From an uncultured Chloroflexota bacterium (GTDB taxonomy: Bacteria; Chloroflexota; Anaerolineae; Promineifilales; Promineifilaceae), in assembly GCA_900696625.1 (NCBI GenBank), contig CAADGU010000444.1, positions 1 through 43,191 of the forward strand: a DNA stretch of 43,191 nt, given 5' to 3'. The notes beneath the pieces were generated by a model that worked only from the letters and a program-made list of their open reading frames with translations, had not been told where the DNA came from and made no database searches. The number at the start of each line of letters is the position of its first letter. Position 1 is the first letter of the stretch. Both the position numbers and the translations under genes were made by a program. Shown one piece after another: positions 23,814-31,482 of the stretch.

Positions 23814-23912
23814 ATGTATAGCGGGGGCTGGCAGATCAATCAATCCACTTACCAGTTACCCCAAAAAAGAACAGCTTCACATCACAGGCAGAATTTCAAT
23901 GTAGGAGAGTAG
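23814..23912 (+). CDS. Possible 32-residue leader peptide or small protein
   Basis: ATG at 23814 is preceded by a full AAGGAGG (23796-23802, 11-bp spacing) and the frame ends at TAG 23910-23912, only 4 bp before the ATG of the S8 protease. The peptide begins MYSGGWQINQSTYQLPQKRT and is polar, with no signal or membrane segment. The strong ribosome site and the spacing that favours re-initiation argue for translation; its small size and the lack of any known relative argue against. It could serve as a coupling leader for the protease. Confidence 0.35.
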   Translation: MYSGGWQINQSTYQLPQKRTASHHRQNFNVGE

Positions 23913-23916
23913 TATC

Positions 23917-25557
23917 ATGAAGCGAATAGTTAGTATGGCTGTATGGATGGTTTTATTAACGGCCGTCGTCAGCGTCGTCCCCACCAATTCTTCCCCAACC
24001 CGTTCAATTGTGGTGCAAGCCGCCACTGTGCATATTGCCGCAGAGGTGGCGCAGACATATGGCGGGCAGGTTCAGGCCGAACTGCCGATCATTAACGCCG
24101 TTTCCGTGAAGATACCCACCCACCTGGCTGCCAACCTGGCTAAAGACGGGCAGGTGGTGGCTGTCTATGAAGATGGGCAAGTGAATGTGGCCGGTAATGC
24201 CCCCGAGATGTACGCCCCAGAAGTGATGGGCGTCTCTGCTGTGTGGGATGCTGGTTATGATGGTGATGGTATTGGCGTGGCCGTGGTAGATACTGGCATT
24301 GCCACCATGAACTGGAATCGCGGACGGATTATGGCCCGTTACGATGCCCTGGACAATGGATCGCACAAACCAGACCCCCATGGCCACGGCACGATGATGG
24401 CCAGCCTGATTGGGAACGATCACACCGACTCGAATGGCACAATTGGCGTCGCCCCCGCCGTCAATTTGATTGATGTGCGCGTCCTGGATGAAGAGGGTAA
24501 AGGTGCTTACTCGGATATCCTGGAAGGGCTAAACTGGATTCTGCAAAACAAGGACGCTTACAACATTCGTGTTGTCAACCTCTCGCTGGTCGGTGGGATT
24601 GACAGCCCCTATTGGGCTGATCCCATTAATCAGGCGGTTGAGGCGCTTTGGGCGGCCGGGATTGTAGTCGTGGCGGCGGCCGGGAATGATGGCCCAGGCG
24701 CCATGAGTATTGCCGTGCCCGGCAATGATCCGTTTGTCATTACGGTCGGCGCGTATACAGATAACTTCACGCCAACGGATGAGGGCGACGATTACATTAC
24801 CCCATTTAGCGGCGCCGGCCCCACCGAGACGGGTTTTGTGAAACCAGACGTGGTTGCCCCTGGCGCGCATATGGTGGCCATGACCAAAGCCGGTACGACC
24901 TGGGCGCACAGCCACCGGGAGGCGCGTATCCGGGGTGAGTATTATCAGATTGCGGGCACATCATCGGCAACGGCCGTGACCTCCGGCGTGGTGGCGCTCA
25001 TGTTACAGGCCAACCCGGCGATGACCCCCAACCAGGTGAAATATGCCTTGATGGCCGCGGCCCGGCCGGCGGCTTATACAGATGGTAGCCTGGCCTGGAG
25101 TATTTTCCAGCAAGGGGCGGGGCGTGTGGATGCGGCAACGGCCGTACTCACTCCCCCGGCTGGCGAGGCCAATGCCAACATGACCCCCGGCCAACTATAC
25201 GTTGGCCCGGCAACCTTCCAGGATGGCGTTTTTGTCATCGTCGGTGAAGATGGGCAGCCCTTGTCTGACGCAGCCGGTTATTCGTGGACAGGTGGTTACT
25301 CCTGGACGGGCGGCTATTCGTGGACAGGCGGTTACTCCTGGACGGGTGGTTACTCCTGGACAGGTGGCTATTCCTGGACGGGCGGTACTGATTGGCAAGA
25401 ATGGCAAGACGGTGACGTGTGGCAAAGTGGCTATTCCTGGACGGGCGGTTACTCGTGGACGGGTGGCTATTCCTGGACGGGCGGTTATTCGTGGACAGGG
25501 GGCTACTCCTGGACAGGTGGTTATTCCTGGACGGGCCTGGCTGATTACAACAATTAA
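23917..25557 (+). CDS. Secreted subtilisin-like serine protease (S8) with C-terminal GYSWTG repeats
   Basis: The protein has 546 residues with a signal peptide (MVLLTAVVSVVPTNS region) and an inhibitor_I9-like propeptide (about 35-90). The S8 catalytic domain has D125 (VAVVDTGIA), H157 (HGHGTMMASL), the oxyanion Asn in AAAGNDGPG, and S349 (GTSSATAVTSGVVAL), so the protease should be active. After a linker the C-terminus consists of six GYSWTG hexapeptides, a 15-residue spacer GTDWQEWQDGDVWQS, six more GYSWTG, and LADYNN. Twelve tryptophans at a six-residue period suggest a regular beta structure or a surface- or glycan-binding tail. GGAGAG precedes the ATG. It is followed by an inverted repeat and an intrinsic terminator. 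Confidence 0.94.
   Translation: MKRIVSMAVWMVLLTAVVSVVPTNSSPTRSIVVQAATVHIAAEVAQTYGGQVQAELPIINAVSVKIPTHLAANLAKDGQVVAVYEDGQVNVAGNAPEMYAPEVMGVSAVWDAGYDGDGIGVAVVDTGIATMNWNRGRIMARYDALDNGSHKPDPHGHGTMMASLIGNDHTDSNGTIGVAPAVNLIDVRVLDEEGKGAYSDILEGLNWILQNKDAYNIRVVNLSLVGGIDSPYWADPINQAVEALWAAGIVVVAAAGNDGPGAMSIAVPGNDPFVITVGAYTDNFTPTDEGDDYITPFSGAGPTETGFVKPDVVAPGAHMVAMTKAGTTWAHSHREARIRGEYYQIAGTSSATAVTSGVVALMLQANPAMTPNQVKYALMAAARPAAYTDGSLAWSIFQQGAGRVDAATAVLTPPAGEANANMTPGQLYVGPATFQDGVFVIVGEDGQPLSDAAGYSWTGGYSWTGGYSWTGGYSWTGGYSWTGGYSWTGGTDWQEWQDGDVWQSGYSWTGGYSWTGGYSWTGGYSWTGGYSWTGGYSWTGLADYNN
25276..25536 (+). repeat. 18-bp coding repeat array (GYSWTG x6, spacer, x6)
   Basis: Units of GGYTAYTCSTGGACRGGY occupy 25276-25383 (six copies), then a 45-bp unique spacer (25384-25428), then six copies (25429-25536). 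Third positions vary (TAT/TAC, TCC/TCG, ACA/ACG), so the protein sequence is kept while the DNA has diverged, which points to selection on the hexapeptide. Confidence 0.97.
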
Positions 25558-25566
25558 CGTTGGGAG

Positions 25567-25616
25567 TGGCTGGTGGCTGGTGGCTAGTTGCTATACTAGC
25601 CACCAGTCACCAGCCC
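25567..25616. repeat. Intergenic inverted repeat, TGGTGGC family
   Basis: GGCTGGTGGCTGGTGGCTAG (left) pairs with CTAGCCACCAGTCACCAGCC (right) with one G-T pair and an 8-nt loop. The arms are 7-nt tandem units. It lies 10 bp after the protease stop. Confidence 0.85.
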
Positions 25617-25632
25617 CTACAAACAATTTATT

Positions 25633-25670
25633 CCCCATGATCTCCTATGGGCATCATGGGGTTTTTGTTT
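25633..25670 (+). terminator. Intrinsic terminator
   Basis: CCCCATGA (25633-25640) pairs with TCATGGGG (25654-25661), followed by TTTTTGTTTT. It ends the protease transcript, downstream of the separate TGGTGGC inverted repeat. Confidence 0.75.
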
Positions 25671-25728
25671 TAAAGTTGGGGTATGGTAGCAATTTTGCTG
25701 CAAAAAACTTGCGTGTTCACAATTATTT

Positions 25729-27192
25729 ATGCTTAAGTTACGCAACATCTATTCAGGCTTTTTGACTCTGGTTGGGGTAACAATTGTTATTTGGGGCGCC
25801 TGGTTATTCCTGAATGCGGATGACAAGATTACACTGCTGCTGCTGCTGCTGATTGCCATTGCGGCCCAGAGTACGATGACCTATATGGTGGGTGGGCGTT
25901 TCGGCGTTTCTGTGAGCGGCGCCATGAGCTACGCAGTGGTCGGTTTATATGACCCCATCACCGGCGGCGCGGTGGCAGCTATTGCCGAAATTGGGCTGTG
26001 GGTGGTTAATTTGCGTTCAGGCCAGCGCGTATGGAAAGCTGAACTGGAACGGCTGGGGGTCAATGCCGGTATGCAGGCCATTTCCATCTGCCTGGCTGGT
26101 GTTGCTTTTTATGTGACCAACAGTTTGTTGGGCGGTGACACGATTTTGGCCCGTACCGTGCCCTGGTTAGTGGGGGCGGTTGTGGGCGACCAGGTTAATT
26201 TTTGGCTGCTGGCGATGATTATCTTTCTGGCGCACGGCATTAAGCCGCTGGAAATGTGGCACGATAATCGTTGGGCCGTGCCGATGAATGTGACGGTGAT
26301 GACAGTGGGTGGGGGGCTGGTGTACACGGCCGTGTCCCTTTTTGGCCTGCTCGGTTTAGCCATCTTTGTCTTACCCATTATTCTCTCCGCCTATTCCTTC
26401 CGCGTGACCGTCAACAATGCCAAGAAACAAATGGACAATTTAGAAGACCTGGTGGTTTTGCGCACCCAGGCGCTGGCCGAAGCCAATGATGAACTGGAGC
26501 GGCTCAACAAAGAAAAAGACCAATTCCTGGCAGTATTAACCCATGATATGCGCACGCCGCTCACCAGCATTAAAGGATATGGCAGCATCTTGCGTGACCG
26601 TGAATTGTCCCGCGAGCAGCAGGTACAAATTGCCAATGTGGTGCTGCGCAGCCAGGAAACGCTGCTGGAAATTGTGAATAACATTCTCGATCTGGAAAAG
26701 ATGACTTCTGGCGCCGGGTTAGAATTAGACCTGTCGGAGTTTGACCTGGCGCTGCTGGCGAAGAGTACGGCGGAAACGGTGCAGGCGCAGGCTTTGGAAA
26801 AACAAATCAGTTTGAAATTTGATCCCGTGCCCACGCCTATTTTGATTACGGCCGACGAAAAGAAGATCGAACGAGTTTTGACCAATCTCATCTCCAATGC
26901 CATCAAATATACACCGAAGGAAGGATCGGTGGAGGTGGTGGTGACTGCAAACGGCCGTTACGCCCTGGTAGAGATTGCAGATTCCGGCTATGGCATCCCC
27001 GAAGATGAGCTGCCTTATATTTTTGACCGCTACAGTCGCGTCAAAGGGCACCAAAACCTGGCTATTGGCACCGGCTTAGGCCTGACTATCGTCAAAAACC
27101 TGGTAGAAGCGCACCTGGGTTTCATTTCTGTAGACAGCGAAGTGGATAAAGGCAGCACCTTTGCCGTGCGATTACCACTCAACCAGCCCTGA
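25729..27192 (+). CDS. Membrane histidine kinase with multi-spanning sensor region
   Basis: The protein has 487 residues. Residues 1-228 contain about six or seven membrane segments with very short outside loops and no separate sensor domain. A coiled linker (about 229-262, NLEDLVVLRTQALAEANDEL) leads to HisKA with H272 (THDMRTPLTSIKGYGSIL), then a HATPase with NLISNAIKYT (N box), DSGYGIP (G1) and GTGLGLTIVKNL (G2). All kinase motifs are present. The sensor region resembles intramembrane-sensing modules (MASE-like) but cannot be assigned. No response regulator is adjacent on this strand; the nearest lies 1.7 kb away at 28885. No clear ribosome site precedes the ATG. Confidence 0.9.
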   Translation: MLKLRNIYSGFLTLVGVTIVIWGAWLFLNADDKITLLLLLLIAIAAQSTMTYMVGGRFGVSVSGAMSYAVVGLYDPITGGAVAAIAEIGLWVVNLRSGQRVWKAELERLGVNAGMQAISICLAGVAFYVTNSLLGGDTILARTVPWLVGAVVGDQVNFWLLAMIIFLAHGIKPLEMWHDNRWAVPMNVTVMTVGGGLVYTAVSLFGLLGLAIFVLPIILSAYSFRVTVNNAKKQMDNLEDLVVLRTQALAEANDELERLNKEKDQFLAVLTHDMRTPLTSIKGYGSILRDRELSREQQVQIANVVLRSQETLLEIVNNILDLEKMTSGAGLELDLSEFDLALLAKSTAETVQAQALEKQISLKFDPVPTPILITADEKKIERVLTNLISNAIKYTPKEGSVEVVVTANGRYALVEIADSGYGIPEDELPYIFDRYSRVKGHQNLAIGTGLGLTIVKNLVEAHLGFISVDSEVDKGSTFAVRLPLNQP

Positions 27193-27205
27193 GGCAAAGA
27201 AATCA

Positions 27206-27258
27206 GGTAATTGGGTAATTGAAGCCAATTACACAATTACTCAATTACTCAATTACCC
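27206..27258. repeat. Intergenic inverted repeat, TAATTGGG family
   Basis: GGTAATTGGGTAATTGAAG (left) faces CAATTACACAATTACTCAAT and TACTCAATTACCCC (right), built on an 8-nt period. It lies between the convergent kinase and DUF427 genes. It is the same family as 30549-30615 and 41123-41178. Confidence 0.85.
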
Positions 27259-27260
27259 CA

Positions 27261-27755
27261 TCACCACAACTCCGACCCTGCATCCCCCTTAAACGGGCCA
27301 ACCACATTGCTGGTGATCCAGCCGCCATAAAAGCCACCGGGTTGCGGCGTCACTTCTTCCTCATCTACCGTGCAAGAATCCATATACTGGGCATAAAAAG
27401 CGATATACATGCGAATGGGCGCAAACGCCGGTGTGGGTGAGGGGTAATACCAGGCGGCAATATCTACCACCCGGTCACCGACTATCACGCCATAATAATG
27501 TGCCTCCCCCTTCCACTCGCAAAACGAACGATTAAAGCGCGGGATCAGGTAATCCATTTGTACATCCTCAGGCGGGATGTAATAGACGGGGGGGTGGCTG
27601 GTTTCCAGCACTCGTTTGGCCCGGCGGGTATCGGCAATGATGACGCCGTTCAATTTTACTTGAATGTGTTTTGAGCAATCTTCCAGGCGTGGTGGGCGGG
27701 GGTAATCCCATACCGATTCCTGGCCTGGGCCTGGTTCAATTCGTTTTAGCCGCAT
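27261..27755 (-). CDS. DUF427 (NTP_transf_9) family protein
   Basis: The product has 164 residues from the ATG at 27755 (AAAGGAG 9 bp upstream). Characteristic blocks are ESVWDYPRPPRLE near the start, NGVIIADTRRAKRVLETSHP, PVYYIPPEDV and SFCEWKGEAHYYGV, with AAWYYPSP later. This matches DUF427, small cytoplasmic proteins of unknown activity; the Pfam name NTP_transf_9 does not establish a reaction. It lies 31 bp downstream of the LysR regulator on the same strand and probably shares its transcript. Confidence 0.88.
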   Translation of the reverse strand: MRLKRIEPGPGQESVWDYPRPPRLEDCSKHIQVKLNGVIIADTRRAKRVLETSHPPVYYIPPEDVQMDYLIPRFNRSFCEWKGEAHYYGVIVGDRVVDIAAWYYPSPTPAFAPIRMYIAFYAQYMDSCTVDEEEVTPQPGGFYGGWITSNVVGPFKGDAGSELW

Positions 27756-27775
27756 CTTAAAATTCTCCTTTAATA

Positions 27776-27790
27776 GTGGCTGGTGGCTAG
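27776..27790. repeat. Solitary half-repeat, TGGTGGC family
   Basis: GTGGCTGGTGGCTAG matches the left arm of the 25567-25616 element but has no facing arm here. It overlaps the LysR stop codon (27787-27789). Confidence 0.6.
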
Positions 27791-28671
27791 TGCGGCCGTG
27801 TGCTTTGCCATACCGCCGCCACAATGTCTACAAAGGATTGTTCCAGTTCGGTCAACTGCCGTTCGCGGCGGGTAATGACAATGGCGTCCCAATCAAACTG
27901 GAAGTCAGGTACATTGAGTTCTACCAGATGAGACACGGCCGTCAGCCGGCGCGGCAAGAAGGTGACACTGTTTGGCAGTTGGGCCATGGGTAGGGCGGCG
28001 GGTAGTGGCACCCGCACGGTTGGCCCGGTGGCCACGCTGATCTGGCGCAAACTCTCCAGATAGGCGTCAAACGCAGCGCCCCAATGAATGATAATCAGTT
28101 GATACTGCCACAGTTGAGCAATGGGCACGGCCGTTGCCTTCGCCAGTTCATGCTCCGGTGATACCGCCGCCACCATTTCATCGTGCAGCCGCAGCAGCGT
28201 TTGTGTTTGGGACGCATACCGGGGGAAAGCCGCCGCCATAGCCAGATTGACCACGCCATCGAGCAACTGATTCACGGCAAAATCAGAATGACCAGCCTCC
28301 ACATACAGTTCTGCCTGGGGATGCGCCTGCCCAAACCGATTCACCACTTCCGGCAGCAAATAAGTTGCCAGTGAGAAGGGGCAGCACACTGTTACCTTGC
28401 CTACAGTGCCGATCTGGGCGGCGCGCACGGCCGTGTACCCCGCATCCAAAATCCCCAACGCCCGCTCTGCGTAATCCACAAACGTGCGCCCCATCAACGT
28501 CAACTGCACCGGACGCCGGTCCCGAAAAAACAACTCTCCGCCCAAACTTTGCTCTAACTGCTGAATCCGGGCGCTGAGCGACGGCTGTGTCAGGTTAAGT
28601 CGGGAGGCGGCCCCTGTAAAACTGCCTTCCCGCACCACTGCTAAAAATGCTTCGATCTGCCCTAGTTCCAT
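27787..28671 (-). CDS. LysR-family transcriptional regulator
   Basis: The product has 294 residues from the ATG at 28671, where MELGQIEAFLAVVREGSFTG begins the conserved winged helix-turn-helix (AASRLNLTQPSLSARIQQLE, FFRDRRPVQLT). An upstream frame extension lies in the promoter region and is not used. The remainder is the periplasmic-binding-protein-like effector domain (KVTVCCPFSLATYLLPEVV, LAMAAAFPR). It is divergent from the single-domain response regulator gene, with TATAGCC repeats between them that are candidate LysR sites. The DUF427 gene follows. The effector is unknown. Confidence 0.93.
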   Translation of the reverse strand: MELGQIEAFLAVVREGSFTGAASRLNLTQPSLSARIQQLEQSLGGELFFRDRRPVQLTLMGRTFVDYAERALGILDAGYTAVRAAQIGTVGKVTVCCPFSLATYLLPEVVNRFGQAHPQAELYVEAGHSDFAVNQLLDGVVNLAMAAAFPRYASQTQTLLRLHDEMVAAVSPEHELAKATAVPIAQLWQYQLIIIHWGAAFDAYLESLRQISVATGPTVRVPLPAALPMAQLPNSVTFLPRRLTAVSHLVELNVPDFQFDWDAIVITRRERQLTELEQSFVDIVAAVWQSTRPH

Positions 28672-28685
28672 GGTATTACGCTTTA

Positions 28686-28790
28686 GTATAGCCCAGAATG
28701 CCAGAAATAAAGGTTGTATAGCCACAAATCCCTATCGGGCTGCCCACTATACTATCAAAATTTTCTATAAAAGGTATAGCTAATATAGCC
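28686..28790. promoter_or_regulatory. TATAGCC-repeat control region between LysR and response regulator genes
   Basis: GTATAGCC occurs at 28686-28693 and 28716-28723, exactly 30 bp apart, followed by GTATAGCT (28774-28781) and ATATAGCC (28783-28790), plus an inverted CTATAC near 28747-28752. Spacing by three helical turns suits a LysR tetramer. A -35-like TTGAGG (28791-28796) with GATAAT at about 15 bp may serve the plus-strand gene. Confidence 0.5.
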
Positions 28791-28884
28791 TTGAGGCGAC
28801 TGAGTGTTTGTGATAATCTGCCTGCTGTGGCAATTTGAGGGGAGCTGCACCTGGTAAACCAGACAATAAACGGAGGTCGTCATC

Positions 28885-29304
28885 ATGAGCAAGCGGGTTT
28901 TGTATGTGGAAGATCATGCCAACAACAGGTTATTGGTTCAGCGGATTGTGCAGGCCGAAGGGCTGGAATTTTTAGCGGCGGCAGATGCCGAAACGGGCTG
29001 GCACACGGCCGTTACTCACCAACCAGACCTCATCTTCATGGATTTGCACCTGCCCGGCGGTCTCACCGGCTTTGACCTCACCCGCCAACTGCGACAGCAC
29101 CCCGCCTTTGCCCATACCCCCATCATCGCCCTCACCGCCTTTGGCAACGATGAAGCCGAACAGGCGGCTCTGGCCGCAGGCTGCAATGATTTCCTGCGCA
29201 AACCGGCCGACATTCGCCAGATTCGCGCCATCCTGCGCCAATACCTGGGCGAACCAGCCCAAACTGCCCAACCCGGCACGGCCGTACCCGTTGCTTATCT
29301 CTAA
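28885..29304 (+). CDS. Single-domain response regulator (CheY-like)
   Basis: The protein has 139 residues: one receiver domain with VLYVEDHANNR (acidic pocket), phospho-acceptor D53 (FMDLHLPGGLTG), ALTAFG and DFLRKPADI. There is no output domain, so it signals by protein contact or within a phosphorelay. GGAGG precedes the ATG. The receiver resembles those of hybrid-kinase systems (VEDxxxNRxLV). The multi-spanning kinase at 25729 is the nearest kinase and a possible but unproven partner. Confidence 0.93.
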   Translation: MSKRVLYVEDHANNRLLVQRIVQAEGLEFLAAADAETGWHTAVTHQPDLIFMDLHLPGGLTGFDLTRQLRQHPAFAHTPIIALTAFGNDEAEQAALAAGCNDFLRKPADIRQIRAILRQYLGEPAQTAQPGTAVPVAYL

Positions 29305-29306
29305 AA

Positions 29307-29376
29307 TTAGGAATTATGAATTAGGAATTATGAAGCAAGAGAGCCAGATTCATAATTCATCCTTCATAATTCCTAA
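29307..29376. repeat. Intergenic inverted repeat, AATTATGA family
   Basis: The 28-bp left arm (29307-29334) and right arm (29349-29376) pair with four mismatches. Units are AGGAATTATGAATT-like. It lies between the response regulator stop and the thrC ATG (29382), so the hairpin occupies the place of a ribosome-binding site. The same family recurs at 35430-35497. Confidence 0.85.
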
Positions 29377-29381
29377 CTCCC

Positions 29382-30545
29382 ATGAGCTACCTTTCCCACC
29401 TGGAATGTTCTCTGACCGGGCAGCGATATGACGCCGACCAGGTCATTCGCCTCAGCGACGCCGGGCAGCCGCTGCTGGCCCGGTATGACCTGGCTAAAGC
29501 GGCAGCCGAACTAGACCGGGATGCGCTGCTGCGACGGCCGTGTGATATGTGGCGTTTCCAGGAACTCTTGCCCGTGCGCGATCCGCAGTACATCACCACC
29601 TTCGGGGAAGGTGGCAAACCCGTCCTCAAACTAGACCAATTGGGTCGCCAGCTGGGCCTCAACCAGCTTTATTTGAAGGATGAAGGGCAAAACCCCACCG
29701 GCAGTTTTAAGGCGTTGGGGTTGGCCGCCGCTGTCAGCCGCGCCCGCGAATTGGGCGTTACCGAATTTGTCATCCCCACCGCCGGTAATGCCGGCGGTGC
29801 TTTGGCCGCCTATGCCGCCCGCGCCGGGCTGCGCGCCCACGTCTACATGCCCCAAGATGCCCCGCTGATCAACATCAACGAAGTGCAGATGACCGGCGCC
29901 GACCTGCGCCTGGTCAACGGGCTGATTAACGACGCCGGCCGGGAGGCGGCTGCCGACGCCATCGTGGGCGGCTGGTTCGATGTCTCCACCCTTAAAGAGC
30001 CATACCGCGTCGAGGGCAAAAAAATCATGGGGTATGAACTGGCCGCCGCGTTCAACTGGGAACTGCCGGATGTGATCATCTACCCCACCGGCGGCGGCAC
30101 CGGGCTGATTGGCATGTGGAAAGCGTTTGCCGAAATGGAAGAATTGGGCTGGATTGGCAGCCACCGGCCACGCATGGTTGCCGCTCAGGCTGATGGCTGC
30201 GCTCCTGTTGTCAAGGCGTTCCATGAGGGCAAGGAAACCACCGAACCGTGGGAGAATGCAGCCACATTGGCCGGTGGTTTGCGTGTACCCGTCACCATTG
30301 GTGGGCGTTTGATGCTGCAAGCATTACGGGAAAGTGAAGGGACAGGGGTGGCGGTGAGCGACGGCCGTATCTTTGAAGCGCAACAACTTCTGGCCCGCAG
30401 CGAAGGTATCTTCGTTTCCTTTGAAGCTGCCGCCACCATTGCCGCCCTGCAAGAGCTGGCGGCGCAGCAATGGTTCCACCCCGACGAGCGCATCCTGGTC
30501 TTCAACACCGGCAGCGGGTTAAAATACCGCCTCCTGTTATCATGA
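29382..30545 (+). CDS. thrC: Threonine synthase
   Basis: The protein has 387 residues and is a fold-type II PLP enzyme. K110 (NPTGSFKALG) holds PLP, PTAGNAGGALAAYAARAGL binds the phosphate-side substrate, and YPTGGGTGLIGMWKAF is the PLP phosphate loop. The N-terminal SHLECSLTGQRYDADQ with an early cysteine pattern is common in bacterial threonine synthases. It converts O-phosphohomoserine to threonine and phosphate in the cytoplasm. No Shine-Dalgarno is present: the ATG follows 5 bp after an inverted repeat. No other threonine pathway gene is adjacent. A second inverted repeat follows the stop. Confidence 0.92.
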   Translation: MSYLSHLECSLTGQRYDADQVIRLSDAGQPLLARYDLAKAAAELDRDALLRRPCDMWRFQELLPVRDPQYITTFGEGGKPVLKLDQLGRQLGLNQLYLKDEGQNPTGSFKALGLAAAVSRARELGVTEFVIPTAGNAGGALAAYAARAGLRAHVYMPQDAPLININEVQMTGADLRLVNGLINDAGREAAADAIVGGWFDVSTLKEPYRVEGKKIMGYELAAAFNWELPDVIIYPTGGGTGLIGMWKAFAEMEELGWIGSHRPRMVAAQADGCAPVVKAFHEGKETTEPWENAATLAGGLRVPVTIGGRLMLQALRESEGTGVAVSDGRIFEAQQLLARSEGIFVSFEAAATIAALQELAAQQWFHPDERILVFNTGSGLKYRLLLS

Positions 30546-30548
30546 ACG

Positions 30549-30615
30549 TAATTGGGTAATTGAGTAATTGGTCCAATTACTCAATTACCCAATTACCCAA
30601 TCACCCAATCACCCA
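30549..30615. repeat. Intergenic inverted repeat, TAATTGGG family, 23-bp perfect arms
   Basis: Bases 30549-30571 and 30573-30595 are exact reverse complements. The right arm is continued by degenerate CCCAATCA units to about 30615. It separates thrC from the enoyl-CoA hydratase gene. Confidence 0.9.
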
Positions 30616-30631
30616 CAAGCGGAGGTATCCC

Positions 30632-31423
30632 ATGAACGATCTCGTCATCACCCGGCAGCGTGACGCCATTTTTGAAATTATCCTCAACCGGCCAGACAAA
30701 CGAAATGCCATCAATGTGGAACTATTTACACAGTTTGACACGGCCGTGCAGCAAGCCAACCGCACCCCTGGCCTGCGCGCCGTTTTCATTCGCGGCGAAG
30801 GCCAGGCATTTTCGGCGGGCATTGATGTCAGCGCCCTGTTGAGCATGGCGGATCGTTACGGCCCCCACTGGCAAACCCGGATGCGGGTCATCACCGATGA
30901 TTTCCAGCGAGTGCTGACCCGCCTGGAACGGCTGGAACTGCCCACCATCGCCCTCTTACACGGCTACTGCCTGGGGCTGGCCATGGAACTGGCGCTGGCC
31001 TGCGACATCCGCCTGGCCGCCGCCGGTACCATGCTGGGGCTGCCCGAAACCCGCCTGGGCATGATACCCGATGTGGGCGGCACCACGCGCCTGGTGCGGC
31101 TGGTCGGCCCCGCCCGCGCCAAAGAACTCATCTTCACCGGTCGTCAGTTTAGCGCCGATATGGCCGAACAGTGGGGGATTGTCAACTACGTCGTGCCCCA
31201 GGAATCACTGGCGGCCAAAGCGGAAGAATTGGCCGCGGAAATTTGCCAGGGCGCGCCATTGGCTGTGGGCATGGCGAAACGGGTGATTGATGGTCTCAGC
31301 GATATGGACCGGGGATTACAATTAGAAGGCTGGGCGCAAAGCCAGCTATTCCAAACCGAAGATTTTGTGGAGGGGGCGCAAAGTTTTCTGATGAAACGGC
31401 CGCCGGTGTGGAAAGGCAAATGA
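30632..31423 (+). CDS. Enoyl-CoA hydratase/isomerase family protein
   Basis: The product has 263 residues from the ATG at 30632 (GGAGG 7 bp upstream; the upstream frame extension would translate the inverted repeat). Crotonase-fold features are LNRPDKRNAINVELF, oxyanion loop AFSAGIDVSAL, LLHGYCLGLAMELALACDIR, and both catalytic glutamates in LPETRLGMIPDVGGTTRL and PARAKELIFTG. Retention of both glutamates supports hydratase activity, adding water to a trans-2-enoyl-CoA, as in beta-oxidation. No other fatty-acid gene is nearby, so the physiological substrate is open. Confidence 0.92.
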   Translation: MNDLVITRQRDAIFEIILNRPDKRNAINVELFTQFDTAVQQANRTPGLRAVFIRGEGQAFSAGIDVSALLSMADRYGPHWQTRMRVITDDFQRVLTRLERLELPTIALLHGYCLGLAMELALACDIRLAAAGTMLGLPETRLGMIPDVGGTTRLVRLVGPARAKELIFTGRQFSADMAEQWGIVNYVVPQESLAAKAEELAAEICQGAPLAVGMAKRVIDGLSDMDRGLQLEGWAQSQLFQTEDFVEGAQSFLMKRPPVWKGK

Positions 31424-31427
31424 TCAG

Positions 31428-31482
31428 TCATCGGTAATCAGTCAATGACCGATTACCGATGACCGATTACTGATTACCGAAT
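31428..31482. repeat. Intergenic inverted repeat, CGGTAATC family
   Basis: TCATCGGTAATC (31428-31439) pairs with GATTACCGATGA (31451-31462) and further CCGATTACTGATTACCGA units follow. It lies between the convergent hydratase and mrdA genes, ending at the mrdA stop. Confidence 0.85.

Noticed and set aside
25276-25536. CRISPR-like array
   Set aside because: The regular 18-bp repeats have no spacers and encode an in-frame hexapeptide of a protease.
27206-27258. Insertion sequence ends or a miniature transposon with target duplication
   Set aside because: The inverted repeats have no internal body and no visible direct duplication of the target, and no transposase is present in the window.
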